DNA of 14,984 nucleotides, taken from the NCBI GenBank assembly GCA_005888075.1, contig VBKD01000181.1:1-14984 (forward strand). Reading direction: 5' to 3'. Both the position numbers and the translations under genes were made by a program. Each line of letters starts with the position of its first letter. Position 1 is the stretch's first letter. Positions 1 to 6,710 of the stretch are shown piece after piece. The DNA is from Chloroflexota bacterium (GTDB lineage Bacteria > Chloroflexota > Dormibacteria > Dormibacterales > Dormibacteraceae). A model generated the notes under the pieces. That model saw only the letters and a list, made by a program, of their open reading frames with translations, was not told the origin of the DNA and did not search any database.

Positions 1-451
1 GCCAGCCCGCGGCGTCTTTCAAGAACTCCGACAGGTGAGCGGTGATCGTGTAGCCATCCCTTGCGAGCAAAGCCGCCGAGTCGAGGACGGCACCGAGCCC
101 AAGCGTGCCGAAACGCTCGAGCAACCGGCCCCAGGCGTCGACCGTGCCGGGCACGGTAACCGAGAGGATGCCGCGCAGGGGCATCGACTCGTGCCCGCGA
201 GAGCGCACTGCGTCGATCGTCGCCAGCTCACCTGAGCGCCCGGCGCCTATGAGGCCGATGGGTTCGCTTGCCCCGGCCGGCCACACCATCGCCATCAGGT
301 CGCCGCTGACGGATGTCATCTGCGGATAGACCACGCATAGGACGGCATCCGCCGCGATCGCCGCGTCGATCGCGTTGCCTCCGTCGCGCAGGACCTGGGC
401 ACCAACCTCGCTCGCGACGTGATGCGGGGTTGCGATAACCCCGCGCGTCAT
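1..451 (-). CDS. Gamma-glutamyltransferase-like protein (N-terminal part, cut by window edge)
   Basis: Reading the minus strand from 451 gives an open frame of 150 codons that runs off the window. It matches the N-terminal half of the gamma-glutamyltranspeptidase (Ntn-hydrolase) family: ATPHHVASEVG at residues 7-17, then RDGGNAIDAAIAA, a PQMTSVSGDLMAMVW segment where family members have a Gly-rich GIGGD-type stretch, GAGRSGEL with the likely substrate-binding Arg, and SVTVPGTVDAWG. The self-cleavage Thr would lie beyond the window, so activity cannot be judged. There is no signal peptide, as the conserved ATPH segment starts at residue 7; this points to a cytoplasmic GGT-like hydrolase rather than a classic secreted one. 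The ATG at 451 overlaps the stop of the lipid kinase gene by 4 nt (ATGA), so it is probably co-translated. No clear ribosome binding site is visible. The family is fairly sure; the substrate is unknown. Confidence 0.82.
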   Translation of the reverse strand, partial: MTRGVIATPHHVASEVGAQVLRDGGNAIDAAIAADAVLCVVYPQMTSVSGDLMAMVWPAGASEPIGLIGAGRSGELATIDAVRSRGHESMPLRGILSVTVPGTVDAWGRLLERFGTLGLGAVLDSAALLARDGYTITAHLSEFLKDAAGW

Positions 452-1392
452 CTCGGGGTTATGAACTCGATGGCGCCGGGCTGGATCTCGAAGAGCGCAG
501 GCAGGAAGCCGGGATCTTCGCCATCCACATCGATACGAACCGCTTCCGGCGAGGTGATCGAGATTCGCTTTCCGTACATGAGCTCAATTTTCGGGTTTCC
601 ATTGTCCAGGTGCTTGCCGTTGCGGATGTCGTTCATGCCACGGATCGTTTCCAACTTGCCGGCGTCTTTGATGAGGATCACATCGAACACCCCATCCGTC
701 GGAGAGGCCGACGGTGCGATCTGCATTCCACCGCCGTAGTACTGGCAGTTGGCGATGACCACCTGCTGGGCCTTGGTGAGCTCGTGTGTCTCGCCGTCGA
801 TGACCACCGTCATCGGCTTGTTGCTGTAGGTCAGCATTGAAAGCGCCCCGCCGACGGTGTACGTCATCGAGCCCAAGCGCTTGCTTCCTTTGTTGACCCG
901 AAACACGACCTCGCCCGGGAAGCCCGCGTCCGCGATGTTGATGAAATGACGGGTCGCGGTACCGCCATCCGCGGTTTGGAATGTGACGCACCCCGCGTCG
1001 AGCTTCCTCACCATCCCGCTCCTCAAGACTTCGACGGCTTCCTTGGGGTCGATCGGAACCCGCAAAGTGCGCCGAAAGTCGCCGCCGGAGCCAAGCGGGA
1101 CCATGGCCAGCTTGGTCGTCGTCGGCAGAGGAGCCCCGTTATGGAAGAAACCGTTGACGACCTCGTTGAGCGTGCCGTCGCCACCCACCGCCACAACGAC
1201 TGGGCGCGATTCCCTAACTGCACGTTGAGCCATCTCTGTCGCCTCGAGCGGACGCGTTGTAAGCGCGGTTTCGTACTGGAGGCCGGTCGACGGCAGCCAG
1301 CCCTCCACCACCGCCCACTCCCGACCGGCCCTGCCGCCACCGGAGGCGGGGTTGACGATGAACAGGATCGGCGAGCCGGGATGGCTGCCTAC
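448..1392 (-). CDS. Diacylglycerol/lipid kinase family protein (DagK/YegS type)
   Basis: Probably an ATP-dependent lipid kinase that phosphorylates diacylglycerol or a related alkyl/acyl-glycerol at the membrane. In order, the sequence shows ILFIVNPASGGGRAG near residues 9-23, the nucleotide-binding VAVGGDGTLNEVVNG, then PLGSGGDF (usually PLGTxNDF), FINIADAGFPGEV, and a C-terminal beta-rich domain ending EFITPR. Length is about 314 aa, normal for the family. The start is unusual. The first in-frame ATG/GTG/TTG is GTG at 1311 or its neighbour at 1314, and either would remove the conserved VNPASGGG motif. A GGAGG at 1399-1403 lies 6 nt before GTA at 1392, and this GTA overlaps the upstream TAG as GTAG, so 1392 is given as the start. 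ATC or CTG a few codons later are alternatives without a ribosome binding site. It overlaps its neighbours on both sides. Confidence 0.85.
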   Translation of the reverse strand, partial: VGSHPGSPILFIVNPASGGGRAGREWAVVEGWLPSTGLQYETALTTRPLEATEMAQRAVRESRPVVVAVGGDGTLNEVVNGFFHNGAPLPTTTKLAMVPLGSGGDFRRTLRVPIDPKEAVEVLRSGMVRKLDAGCVTFQTADGGTATRHFINIADAGFPGEVVFRVNKGSKRLGSMTYTVGGALSMLTYSNKPMTVVIDGETHELTKAQQVVIANCQYYGGGMQIAPSASPTDGVFDVILIKDAGKLETIRGMNDIRNGKHLDNGNPKIELMYGKRISITSPEAVRIDVDGEDPGFLPALFEIQPGAIEFITPR

Positions 1393-2750
1393 GGGACACC
1401 TCCAATGCTGTTCGGATTCATGATTCCCTCAGGGTCGATACCCTCTTTCACCGCTCTCCATACCCACACCCAGCCTCCCATCTCATCGGCCACCCACCTG
1501 GCCCGCGCCCGGCCGACGCCATGATGGTGGCTGATCGTCGCGCCAAGGTCGAGAGCCGCGCTCATCGTGCCCTCCCAGGCCTGCTCATAAGCAGCCCTCG
1601 CGCCGTCTTCCGTCTCGCTGGAGCCGCCGAACGTGAAATACGCGCAGCAGCCCTGCTCGTAGGCATGACTGAAGTGGCATAACGCCAGTGGGCCGACGCC
1701 TATTGCGGTCTTGACCCTAGTGTGCAGCTCGGACAGCACGGTCCAGGTTCCCGCGACCTCGATCACATCGAGGAAAGTATTGGCCGGTTCGAGGAAGGCT
1801 TTGAGAAGATCGGCGGAAAGATCAAACCGATGACGCCGCCAGCGCTCCCATGGCGCATCGCCGAGATCCTTTGCGTCACCGGCGAACTTTTTGACGGCGG
1901 CGGCTTCGGCCTTCGCCACGTCCGCCAGGCCGGCCGTCGCGATGACCAGAAGACATTCACCGGCGCCGAGGTCGTAGCCGTTGAAAGTCGTGTCCTCCGC
2001 GTCATAGAGACGCATGAGCTGCGGCCTGATGCCGGCTTGCATCACCGCCCGCATGCATTCGAGCCCGCTCGCCAGATCAGGGAAGGCGTATCCGTTTCCA
2101 ATGGTCGCTTCAGGCAGCCGGTGCACTCGCAGCACCGCCTCGACCACGATCCCGAGCCCACCTTCCGCCCCGACCCACAACTGGTGCAGCGCAGGTCCGA
2201 CCGCCGAGCGGAGGCCTGGTCTCGGCGCGGCATAGGTGCCGTCCGGAAGAACGACGCCAAGGGCAAGCACCATGTCCTCGATGTTTCCGTAACGGCTCGA
2301 CTCCTGACCTGACGACCGTGTGGCGATCAGCCCGCCGACCGTGGTGCCGGGAAGAGAGCTCGGGTAATGACCGAGGGTCAGCCCGCGTTGGTTGAGGTGC
2401 TGTTCGAGCGTCATCCCGTTGACTCCTGCCTCGCAGCGGCAGATCAGGTTGGTCTCATCGACCTCGATGATGTGATCGAAACCGCCCATGTCGAGCACCA
2501 ACTCACCGATGGATGGCGAGACCGCCCCGCACACGCCCGTCGCGCCGCCCATCGGGATCACGTTGAATCCATTGGCCCCTGCCAGCTGCAGCAGGGTCGA
2601 AAGGTGAGCGCGCTCGACCGGCCGGGCGACCAGGACGCGATTGCGTGGCTTGCCCGCCCGCCCTTCCATGATGCCGTGCGGCCACAGATCGTGAACCGGC
2701 CGTTCGTCGACGGCTGAGGCTCCGACGATGCTCTCTATTTCCTCTCTCAT
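1389..2750 (-). CDS. FAD-binding alkyl-DHAP-synthase-like oxidase/transferase
   Basis: A flavoprotein of the VAO/PCMH fold with the features of alkylglycerone-phosphate synthase (AGPS), which swaps the acyl chain of acyl-DHAP for a fatty alcohol to form the ether bond of ether lipids. With the ATG at 2750 the protein is 453 aa. The FAD-domain motif GGATGV is at about 68-73, TTVGGLIATRSSG at 136-148, YGNIEDM at 154-160 and GAEGGLG at 194-200. The C-terminal cap has YFTF at 371-374 and the His-rich SHHHGVGR at 407-414; the latter matches the AGPS active-site signature better than that of GlcD glycolate oxidases. The ATG overlaps the upstream TGA as ATGA. It lies between a GlpB-like gene and a lipid kinase, which supports a lipid role. 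I recall a similar flavoprotein-kinase pair in mycobacteria (Rv2251-Rv2252). Substrate is inferred; a GlcD-like 2-hydroxyacid dehydrogenase is the main alternative. Confidence 0.85.
   Translation of the reverse strand: MREEIESIVGASAVDERPVHDLWPHGIMEGRAGKPRNRVLVARPVERAHLSTLLQLAGANGFNVIPMGGATGVCGAVSPSIGELVLDMGGFDHIIEVDETNLICRCEAGVNGMTLEQHLNQRGLTLGHYPSSLPGTTVGGLIATRSSGQESSRYGNIEDMVLALGVVLPDGTYAAPRPGLRSAVGPALHQLWVGAEGGLGIVVEAVLRVHRLPEATIGNGYAFPDLASGLECMRAVMQAGIRPQLMRLYDAEDTTFNGYDLGAGECLLVIATAGLADVAKAEAAAVKKFAGDAKDLGDAPWERWRRHRFDLSADLLKAFLEPANTFLDVIEVAGTWTVLSELHTRVKTAIGVGPLALCHFSHAYEQGCCAYFTFGGSSETEDGARAAYEQAWEGTMSAALDLGATISHHHGVGRARARWVADEMGGWVWVWRAVKEGIDPEGIMNPNSIGGVP
1399..1403 (-). promoter_or_regulatory. 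Ribosome binding site of the lipid kinase gene
   Basis: GGAGG on the minus strand ends 6 nt before the proposed GTA start at 1392-1390. It lies within the last codons of the upstream alkyl-DHAP-synthase-like gene. It is the main evidence placing initiation at the GTAG stop/start overlap rather than at a GTG about 80 nt downstream. Confidence 0.55.
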
Positions 2751-3880
2751 GCGGCCTGTTTCGCCGCCCAGCGACCCGCGAGCCAGCCGGTGAGGATTGG
2801 AACACCGAAGCCGCACGGGCCGCTGTACTCGTATCCACCGAGGACTGCTCCCACCGCGTAAAGATTCGAGTACGGCGCGGCCCCATCGTCGGTGAGCGGA
2901 TGGAGGCGCTTGTCGGTCGCAAGCCCGGTTCGCATCTCGGACGCGGGATCGAGATATCGGAGATGGTGGAGGCGCGTACCGAGCGCTCCCACCGCCTGTC
3001 CTTCATAGAACACGCCGAGGCCGAGCAGCGGCTCGACGGTGCTCCGTCCGGCGCGGAGACCTCCGCCGATATGGCGGCCGGTCGCCAGGATGAAGGCGTC
3101 GCCACGAAAGATGCGATCGCCCGCGCGCGCCGCGGTGATGCGCCCCTGCCCCACATCAAACGACGTTATCTCCGCCGCGATCGCGCCCAGCCCGATCGCC
3201 TGCTGGAGCCGCCATCCATGTGGCGATGGCGCGGACGCGAGCAGCTCGAAGCTGTTGTCTGGAAAGTTCGAAAAGCCTGGTGGATAGGCGATCCACTCGG
3301 CCTTGATGCGTTTCGGGACGGGCGCCCTGCGTCCGTAAAGGTCGGTGAGCGAAGCTGCCGGCGGGAGGTCCGGAATCGCGACCTCGGCCGCGAACGCTTC
3401 GATGCCATGCAGCTCCTTGAGGGCCAGCGCCGTCGAGGTCGCGTCGTAGTCACCGACCTCGGGCACGCCAACGACCGCGACCCTCTTCCCCATCAGGCTC
3501 CGCAACTCACCGCTCGCAACCGTCGACGGCACCACGTTGGCCGGCCGGGCCAGCCCGTGAATGTCCGCGTACATGCCGCGCGTGCGCCAGCCCCCTTCCA
3601 GCTTCAACCCTTCTTTGCTCAGCGCCAGCTGCAGAATCGAGATCGCGCTGTCCAGCTCAGTGGCGAGGGCGAACCCGTCCATTCCCAGCCTCGAGATGGG
3701 GTGGTGCGGCTGCGAAGCAAGAAGTGACTCGAGATTGTCGACGATCTCCATGCCACCTGCATACAGGGCGGTGGCTCCCGGCGCTCGCGCGATGACTGTC
3801 ACCTCAGCGCCGTCGCGGCGTGCGGCCAGCGCAGCGGTGTAACCCGCGATGCCTCCACCGACCACGACGACCCTAGCCAC
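2747..3880 (-). CDS. GlpB-like FAD-dependent glycerol-3-phosphate dehydrogenase subunit
   Basis: A 377-aa flavoprotein that opens with a Rossmann FAD-binding motif, VVVVGGGIAGYTAAL at residues 4-18. It ends with YAVGAVLGGYEYSGPCGFGVPI, the second FAD-contacting segment, and has an internal ILATGRHIGGG. The overall pattern resembles GlpB, a subunit of anaerobic glycerol-3-phosphate dehydrogenase that passes electrons from glycerol-3-phosphate to quinone; it is somewhat shorter than enterobacterial GlpB (about 419 aa). The usual partners GlpA and GlpC are not in this window, so it may act alone or with the adjacent AGPS-like flavoprotein. The GTG start at 3880 overlaps the ribF stop by 8 nt and begins directly before the Rossmann motif, so no alternative is needed. 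The flavoprotein assignment is firm; the exact reaction is an inference. Confidence 0.78.
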   Translation of the reverse strand: MARVVVVGGGIAGYTAALAARRDGAEVTVIARAPGATALYAGGMEIVDNLESLLASQPHHPISRLGMDGFALATELDSAISILQLALSKEGLKLEGGWRTRGMYADIHGLARPANVVPSTVASGELRSLMGKRVAVVGVPEVGDYDATSTALALKELHGIEAFAAEVAIPDLPPAASLTDLYGRRAPVPKRIKAEWIAYPPGFSNFPDNSFELLASAPSPHGWRLQQAIGLGAIAAEITSFDVGQGRITAARAGDRIFRGDAFILATGRHIGGGLRAGRSTVEPLLGLGVFYEGQAVGALGTRLHHLRYLDPASEMRTGLATDKRLHPLTDDGAAPYSNLYAVGAVLGGYEYSGPCGFGVPILTGWLAGRWAAKQAA

Positions 3881-4808
3881 GAACTATGCGGCGGGTATCG
3901 GCGACGTCTTGCTTCAGCTGGCGCACCAGGTCGTTCGGACTCGGGAACTTGATGTCCGGGTGTAGGTAGCTGATGAACCGAAGCTCGAGTCGCTGCTGGT
4001 AGAGGTCGCCTTCGAAGTCGAGCAGGAATGCTTCCACGCGGAGCTGCGTGCCTCCGAATGTAGGCCGGTAACCGACGGAAAGGGCAGCGACGAAGTCAAG
4101 AGCCTCTGTCGGCACCACCTCCCCATGAATGGGGAGGAGTTTTACTCTCCCTGCATATGCCCCCAGAGCGGGAACCAGCTTGTTCGGCTCGGTCGCAATG
4201 TTCGCGGTTGGGAAGCCGAGCTGCCGCCCCACCTGGTCGCCAAACTCGACCGGCCCCGACATCGAGTACTCGCGGCCGAGCAGCCGGTTGGCCTCCTCGA
4301 TATCGCCCGCGGTGACCAGCCGGCGCACCTCGGAGCTGTGCAGCTCGCGGCCGTCGATCGTGAAAGGGGCAACCACGTCGACCTGGTGGCCGTGCGCGCG
4401 CAGCCACTCCGCGTTTCCCGTGCGCCCGCGCCCGAAGGCGAAGTCGTAGCCGATGACCCAGCGCCGGATGTCCATCACAGCGGAAAGCTGGTCGATGAAT
4501 TCCTGCGGCGACAGCGCCGCGAGTGCCCGGTCGAAGCGGATCACGATCGCATGCTCGATGCCCGCCCCCTCGAGCAGCGCGAGCTTCTCGCTGAGGGTGG
4601 TGATCGACTGAGGGCAGTTTGCCGGGTCGAGGACGCAGCGCGGATGCGGCTCGAAGGTGATCAGCGCCGGCTGCGCCGCCTCAGCCTTTGCGGCGCCAAC
4701 CACGTGGCGGATGACGTCTAGATGTCCGAGGTGGACGCCGTCGAAGCTGCCGACCGTGAGCGCAACCGGACCGATCGGACTCGTGGGGAGCCCAAGGTGG
4801 ACCTTCAG
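3873..4808 (-). CDS. ribF: Bifunctional riboflavin kinase / FAD synthetase
   Basis: Converts riboflavin to FMN and then FAD in the cytoplasm. The N-terminal nucleotidylyltransferase domain has TVGSFDGVHLGH at residues 18-29, FEPHP at 52-56, GYDFAFGRGRTG at 120-131 and SSEVRRL near 158. The riboflavin kinase domain has the GRQLGFPTANI segment near 194-204 and GYRPTFGG at 246-253. An ATG/GTG/TTG-only call would start at GTG 4703 and lose the FDGVHLGH signature. The open frame continues upstream to CTG 4808, giving Met-Lys-Val as in many RibF proteins, with an AAGGTG 5 nt before it. This CTG overlaps the truB stop as CTGA. Length is then 311 aa, normal for the family. Residues about 223-231 (KLLPIHGEV) are encoded by a palindromic repeat also found twice between genes, and they lengthen a loop before GYRPTFGG. 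The next two genes encode FAD enzymes. Confidence 0.95.
   Translation of the reverse strand: MKVHLGLPTSPIGPVALTVGSFDGVHLGHLDVIRHVVGAAKAEAAQPALITFEPHPRCVLDPANCPQSITTLSEKLALLEGAGIEHAIVIRFDRALAALSPQEFIDQLSAVMDIRRWVIGYDFAFGRGRTGNAEWLRAHGHQVDVVAPFTIDGRELHSSEVRRLVTAGDIEEANRLLGREYSMSGPVEFGDQVGRQLGFPTANIATEPNKLVPALGAYAGRVKLLPIHGEVVPTEALDFVAALSVGYRPTFGGTQLRVEAFLLDFEGDLYQQRLELRFISYLHPDIKFPSPNDLVRQLKQDVADTRRIVRG
4115..4142 (-). repeat. Palindromic repeat, copy A, in frame inside ribF
   Basis: A 28-nt core whose centre reads CTCCCCATTCATGGGGAG on the coding strand. The arms CCTCCCCAT and ATGGGGAGG form a perfect 9-bp stem around TC. It is identical at all 28 positions to the copy at 10972-10999 (opposite orientation) and differs at one position from 9178-9205. 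Here only this hairpin is present; the second hairpin of the other copies is missing. Its first 27 nt encode KLLPIHGEV without breaking the ribF frame. Confidence 0.9.
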
Positions 4809-5728
4809 TGCAGCACCTTCTCAGGCACGAAGGTCCGCCGCAGCGGGTCCGTGTGCCCGAGCGCGATCAGCCGGCCGGCGGAATCGTGCGCCCGGACGAG
4901 ACCTGGCCTGGGCTCGGGCAGGACGCGGACCGCCCTCCCCTGGCGCACCATCGCCTCCTGCTCGATGTTGAGCTTCACCGGCTCCATGTCGGGCAGTATG
5001 ACTTCGGCCGGGAGGAGCCTGTCCAGCACCTGCTGCGGATCCGTCACCTCCCCGGAGGCCACCGCTTCATCGATCGTCAAGGGCCCGTAGGCGGTCCGCA
5101 CGAGGCGGCCCAGGTATCCGCCGACCTCCAGACGCAGCCCCAGGTCACGTGCGATCGACCGAAGATAGGTGCCGCTGCCGCAACGGATCTCGACTCGCGC
5201 GACCGCGGCTGGTCCTGGAGTGAAGTCGATCAATCGCGCCGTGTAGACCTCCACCTCGCGTGCCGCGGGTCGTTCGGCGACACCCGCTCGGGCCAGCTCG
5301 TAAGCGCGCTTGCCCGCGACCTTGACCGCGGAGTATGCAGGCGGCTCCTGGAGGATCCGGCCGAGGAAAACCGAGAGCGTCTCGGCGACGATTTCGCCGG
5401 TCAGTCCGCTGGGATCGCCGATGGGCTCGAGCGGAGCCTCCGCGTCGTCGGTCGCGGTGACAAAGCCGAAATGGATGTCGGCGGCGTACGTCTTGGGCAG
5501 CCGAAGCGCAAACTCCGCGAGACGTGTCGCTGACTCGAAGAGGATGGGGAGCACGCCCGTCGCGAGCGGATCCAGCGTGCCCGCATGCCCGACGCGTCGC
5601 GCCCCGGTCAGCCTTCGCAGCCGGCTGACGACCGAGAAAGAAGTCTCGCCCGCCGGCTTGTCGACATTCAGGACGCCGGTTGGAAAAGGGGCAAGAGTGG
5701 GGCTGTCAGCGCTGGGGCGAGGCGGCAA
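4805..5728 (-). CDS. truB: tRNA pseudouridine(55) synthase
   Basis: Isomerises U55 in the T-loop of tRNAs to pseudouridine. The protein shows NVDKPAGETSF near residues 21-31 and the catalytic motif GHAGTLDPLATGVLP, with the nucleophilic Asp at about residue 53. PPAYSAVKVAGKRAYELAR, RCGSGTYLRSIARDLG and a C-terminal PUA-like tail follow. The longest open frame would start at 5851, deep inside nrnA, and its first 41 residues look non-homologous (Arg/Ser-rich shadow). TTG 5728 is preceded by a perfect AAGGAGG at a 6-nt spacing and gives 307 aa, the normal size, so it is chosen. The gene overlaps the end of nrnA by 23 nt, and its stop overlaps the ribF start (CTGA). Confidence 0.95.
   Translation of the reverse strand: MPPRPSADSPTLAPFPTGVLNVDKPAGETSFSVVSRLRRLTGARRVGHAGTLDPLATGVLPILFESATRLAEFALRLPKTYAADIHFGFVTATDDAEAPLEPIGDPSGLTGEIVAETLSVFLGRILQEPPAYSAVKVAGKRAYELARAGVAERPAAREVEVYTARLIDFTPGPAAVARVEIRCGSGTYLRSIARDLGLRLEVGGYLGRLVRTAYGPLTIDEAVASGEVTDPQQVLDRLLPAEVILPDMEPVKLNIEQEAMVRQGRAVRVLPEPRPGLVRAHDSAGRLIALGHTDPLRRTFVPEKVLH
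4814..4819 (-). promoter_or_regulatory. Ribosome binding site of ribF (decides the CTG start)
   Basis: AAGGTG on the minus strand lies 5 nt before CTG 4808, within the last codons of truB. It matches part of the AAGGAGGTG consensus and supports initiation at the CTGA overlap rather than at GTG 4703. Confidence 0.55.
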
Positions 5729-6710
5729 GGATCGCCTCCTTGGCGGCCGCGAGCACCAGCTTGACCGCTTCCTCCATTGGTCTCTCGATCTCCGCGCCGG
5801 CCGCGCGAATGTGCCCACCGCCCCCGAATGCGGCGCACAGGGCAGCCGCATCGACGGCGCCGCGGCTCCGCACGCTGATCTTCGTCAGGTCGCTTTGAAC
5901 CTCTTTGAAGAGGATGGCGAGCTCGAGGCCCGCGATGCTGTTGAGCGTGTCGATGATGCCTTCCGACTCCGCCATCGCGGCGTTGGCCTCGCGCAGCATT
6001 CGTCGTGTCACGTTGGCCCACGCCAGGCGGCCTTCCATCTCGACTCGCATGGTGGCCAGCGCCAGGCCGCTCAACTTGAGCGTCGTCTCGGGCCGCATCT
6101 TGTAGACCTGCGTCGCGATGTGGCCTGGGTCGGCCCCGAGGCGAGCGAGTCGCGCAGCGTCCTCGAGCGCCCTGGGCGTCGTGTTCTCGTGCCGGAAGCC
6201 ACCGGTGTCGGTGAGCAGGGCGACATAGAGGTTGGTCGCCATCGTCGGCGTGATCGGATAACCGAAGTGGTCGAGCATCTCCAGCACCATCTGACCCACA
6301 GCCGAAGCATCGGGGTCGATCACGTTGATATCGCCGAAGCGTGAGTTCGATGGGTGGTGGTCGATGTTCACGAGCGTGGCATGCGAGGCGATTTGCCGGA
6401 CCGCGCTGCCCGAGCGTTCGAGGTTGCCCGAGTCGAAGAACAGGACCAGCGTCGGATCGACTCCATGCGGTGGCTCCGCCTGGATGTCCTCGAAGCCGGG
6501 AAGGAACGTGTACATCGCGGGCAGGGGCGGCGGGATGAGCACCCATACCTCTTTCCCTTCCGCGCGCAGCGCTTCAGCGAACGCAAGGCTGCAGCCGAGG
6601 GTGTCGCCATCGGCGTCCTTATGACCGAAGATCAGGATCTCCTGATTGGCGTCAATCAGGTCCTTGATCTCGTCATAAAGATTGCGAGTCTTGCTCTCCG
6701 CCTTGGCTAT
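5706..6710 (-). CDS. nrnA: DHH-family oligoribonuclease / pAp phosphatase
   Basis: A DHH/DHHA1 phosphoesterase of the NrnA type, which degrades nanoRNAs (2-5 nt) and often dephosphorylates 3'-phosphoadenosine 5'-phosphate, using two metal ions. With the start at 6710 it has motif I GHKDADGDTLG (His30, Asp34, Asp36), Asp93 in FFDSGN, the signature DHH at 117-119, TDTGGFR at 167-173 and the DHHA1 loop FGGGGHIRAAG at about 295-305. Length is 334 aa, close to the usual 310-330. The frame has no ATG, GTG or TTG between an upstream stop and motif I. The first standard start is GTG 6542, which would delete motif I and make an inactive protein. ATA at 6710 sits 7 nt after AAGGAGG and overlaps the rbfA stop as ATAG, so I propose an ATA start; CTG at 6659 is a weaker alternative. 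The position between rbfA and truB is typical of Gram-positive operons. Confidence 0.93.
   Translation of the reverse strand: MAKAESKTRNLYDEIKDLIDANQEILIFGHKDADGDTLGCSLAFAEALRAEGKEVWVLIPPPLPAMYTFLPGFEDIQAEPPHGVDPTLVLFFDSGNLERSGSAVRQIASHATLVNIDHHPSNSRFGDINVIDPDASAVGQMVLEMLDHFGYPITPTMATNLYVALLTDTGGFRHENTTPRALEDAARLARLGADPGHIATQVYKMRPETTLKLSGLALATMRVEMEGRLAWANVTRRMLREANAAMAESEGIIDTLNSIAGLELAILFKEVQSDLTKISVRSRGAVDAAALCAAFGGGGHIRAAGAEIERPMEEAVKLVLAAAKEAILAASPQR
5735..5741 (-). promoter_or_regulatory. Ribosome binding site of truB
   Basis: A perfect AAGGAGG on the minus strand, 6 nt before TTG 5728. It doubles as Lys-Glu codons near the end of nrnA. It fixes the truB start and shows that this genome uses strong Shine-Dalgarno sites with non-ATG codons. 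Confidence 0.75.

Noticed and set aside
1389..2750. Annotation as glycolate oxidase subunit GlcD
   Set aside because: The FAD domain is shared, but SHHHGVGR plus YFTF and the TTVGGLIATRSSG/YGNIEDM pattern fit the alkyl-DHAP synthase group better; kept only as an alternative.
5046..5058. Possible fourth repeat copy (CACCTCCCCGGAGG) in truB
   Set aside because: It lacks the central AT-rich part of the core, and the encoded Ser-Gly-Glu-Val-Thr fits ordinary TruB sequence; likely chance similarity.
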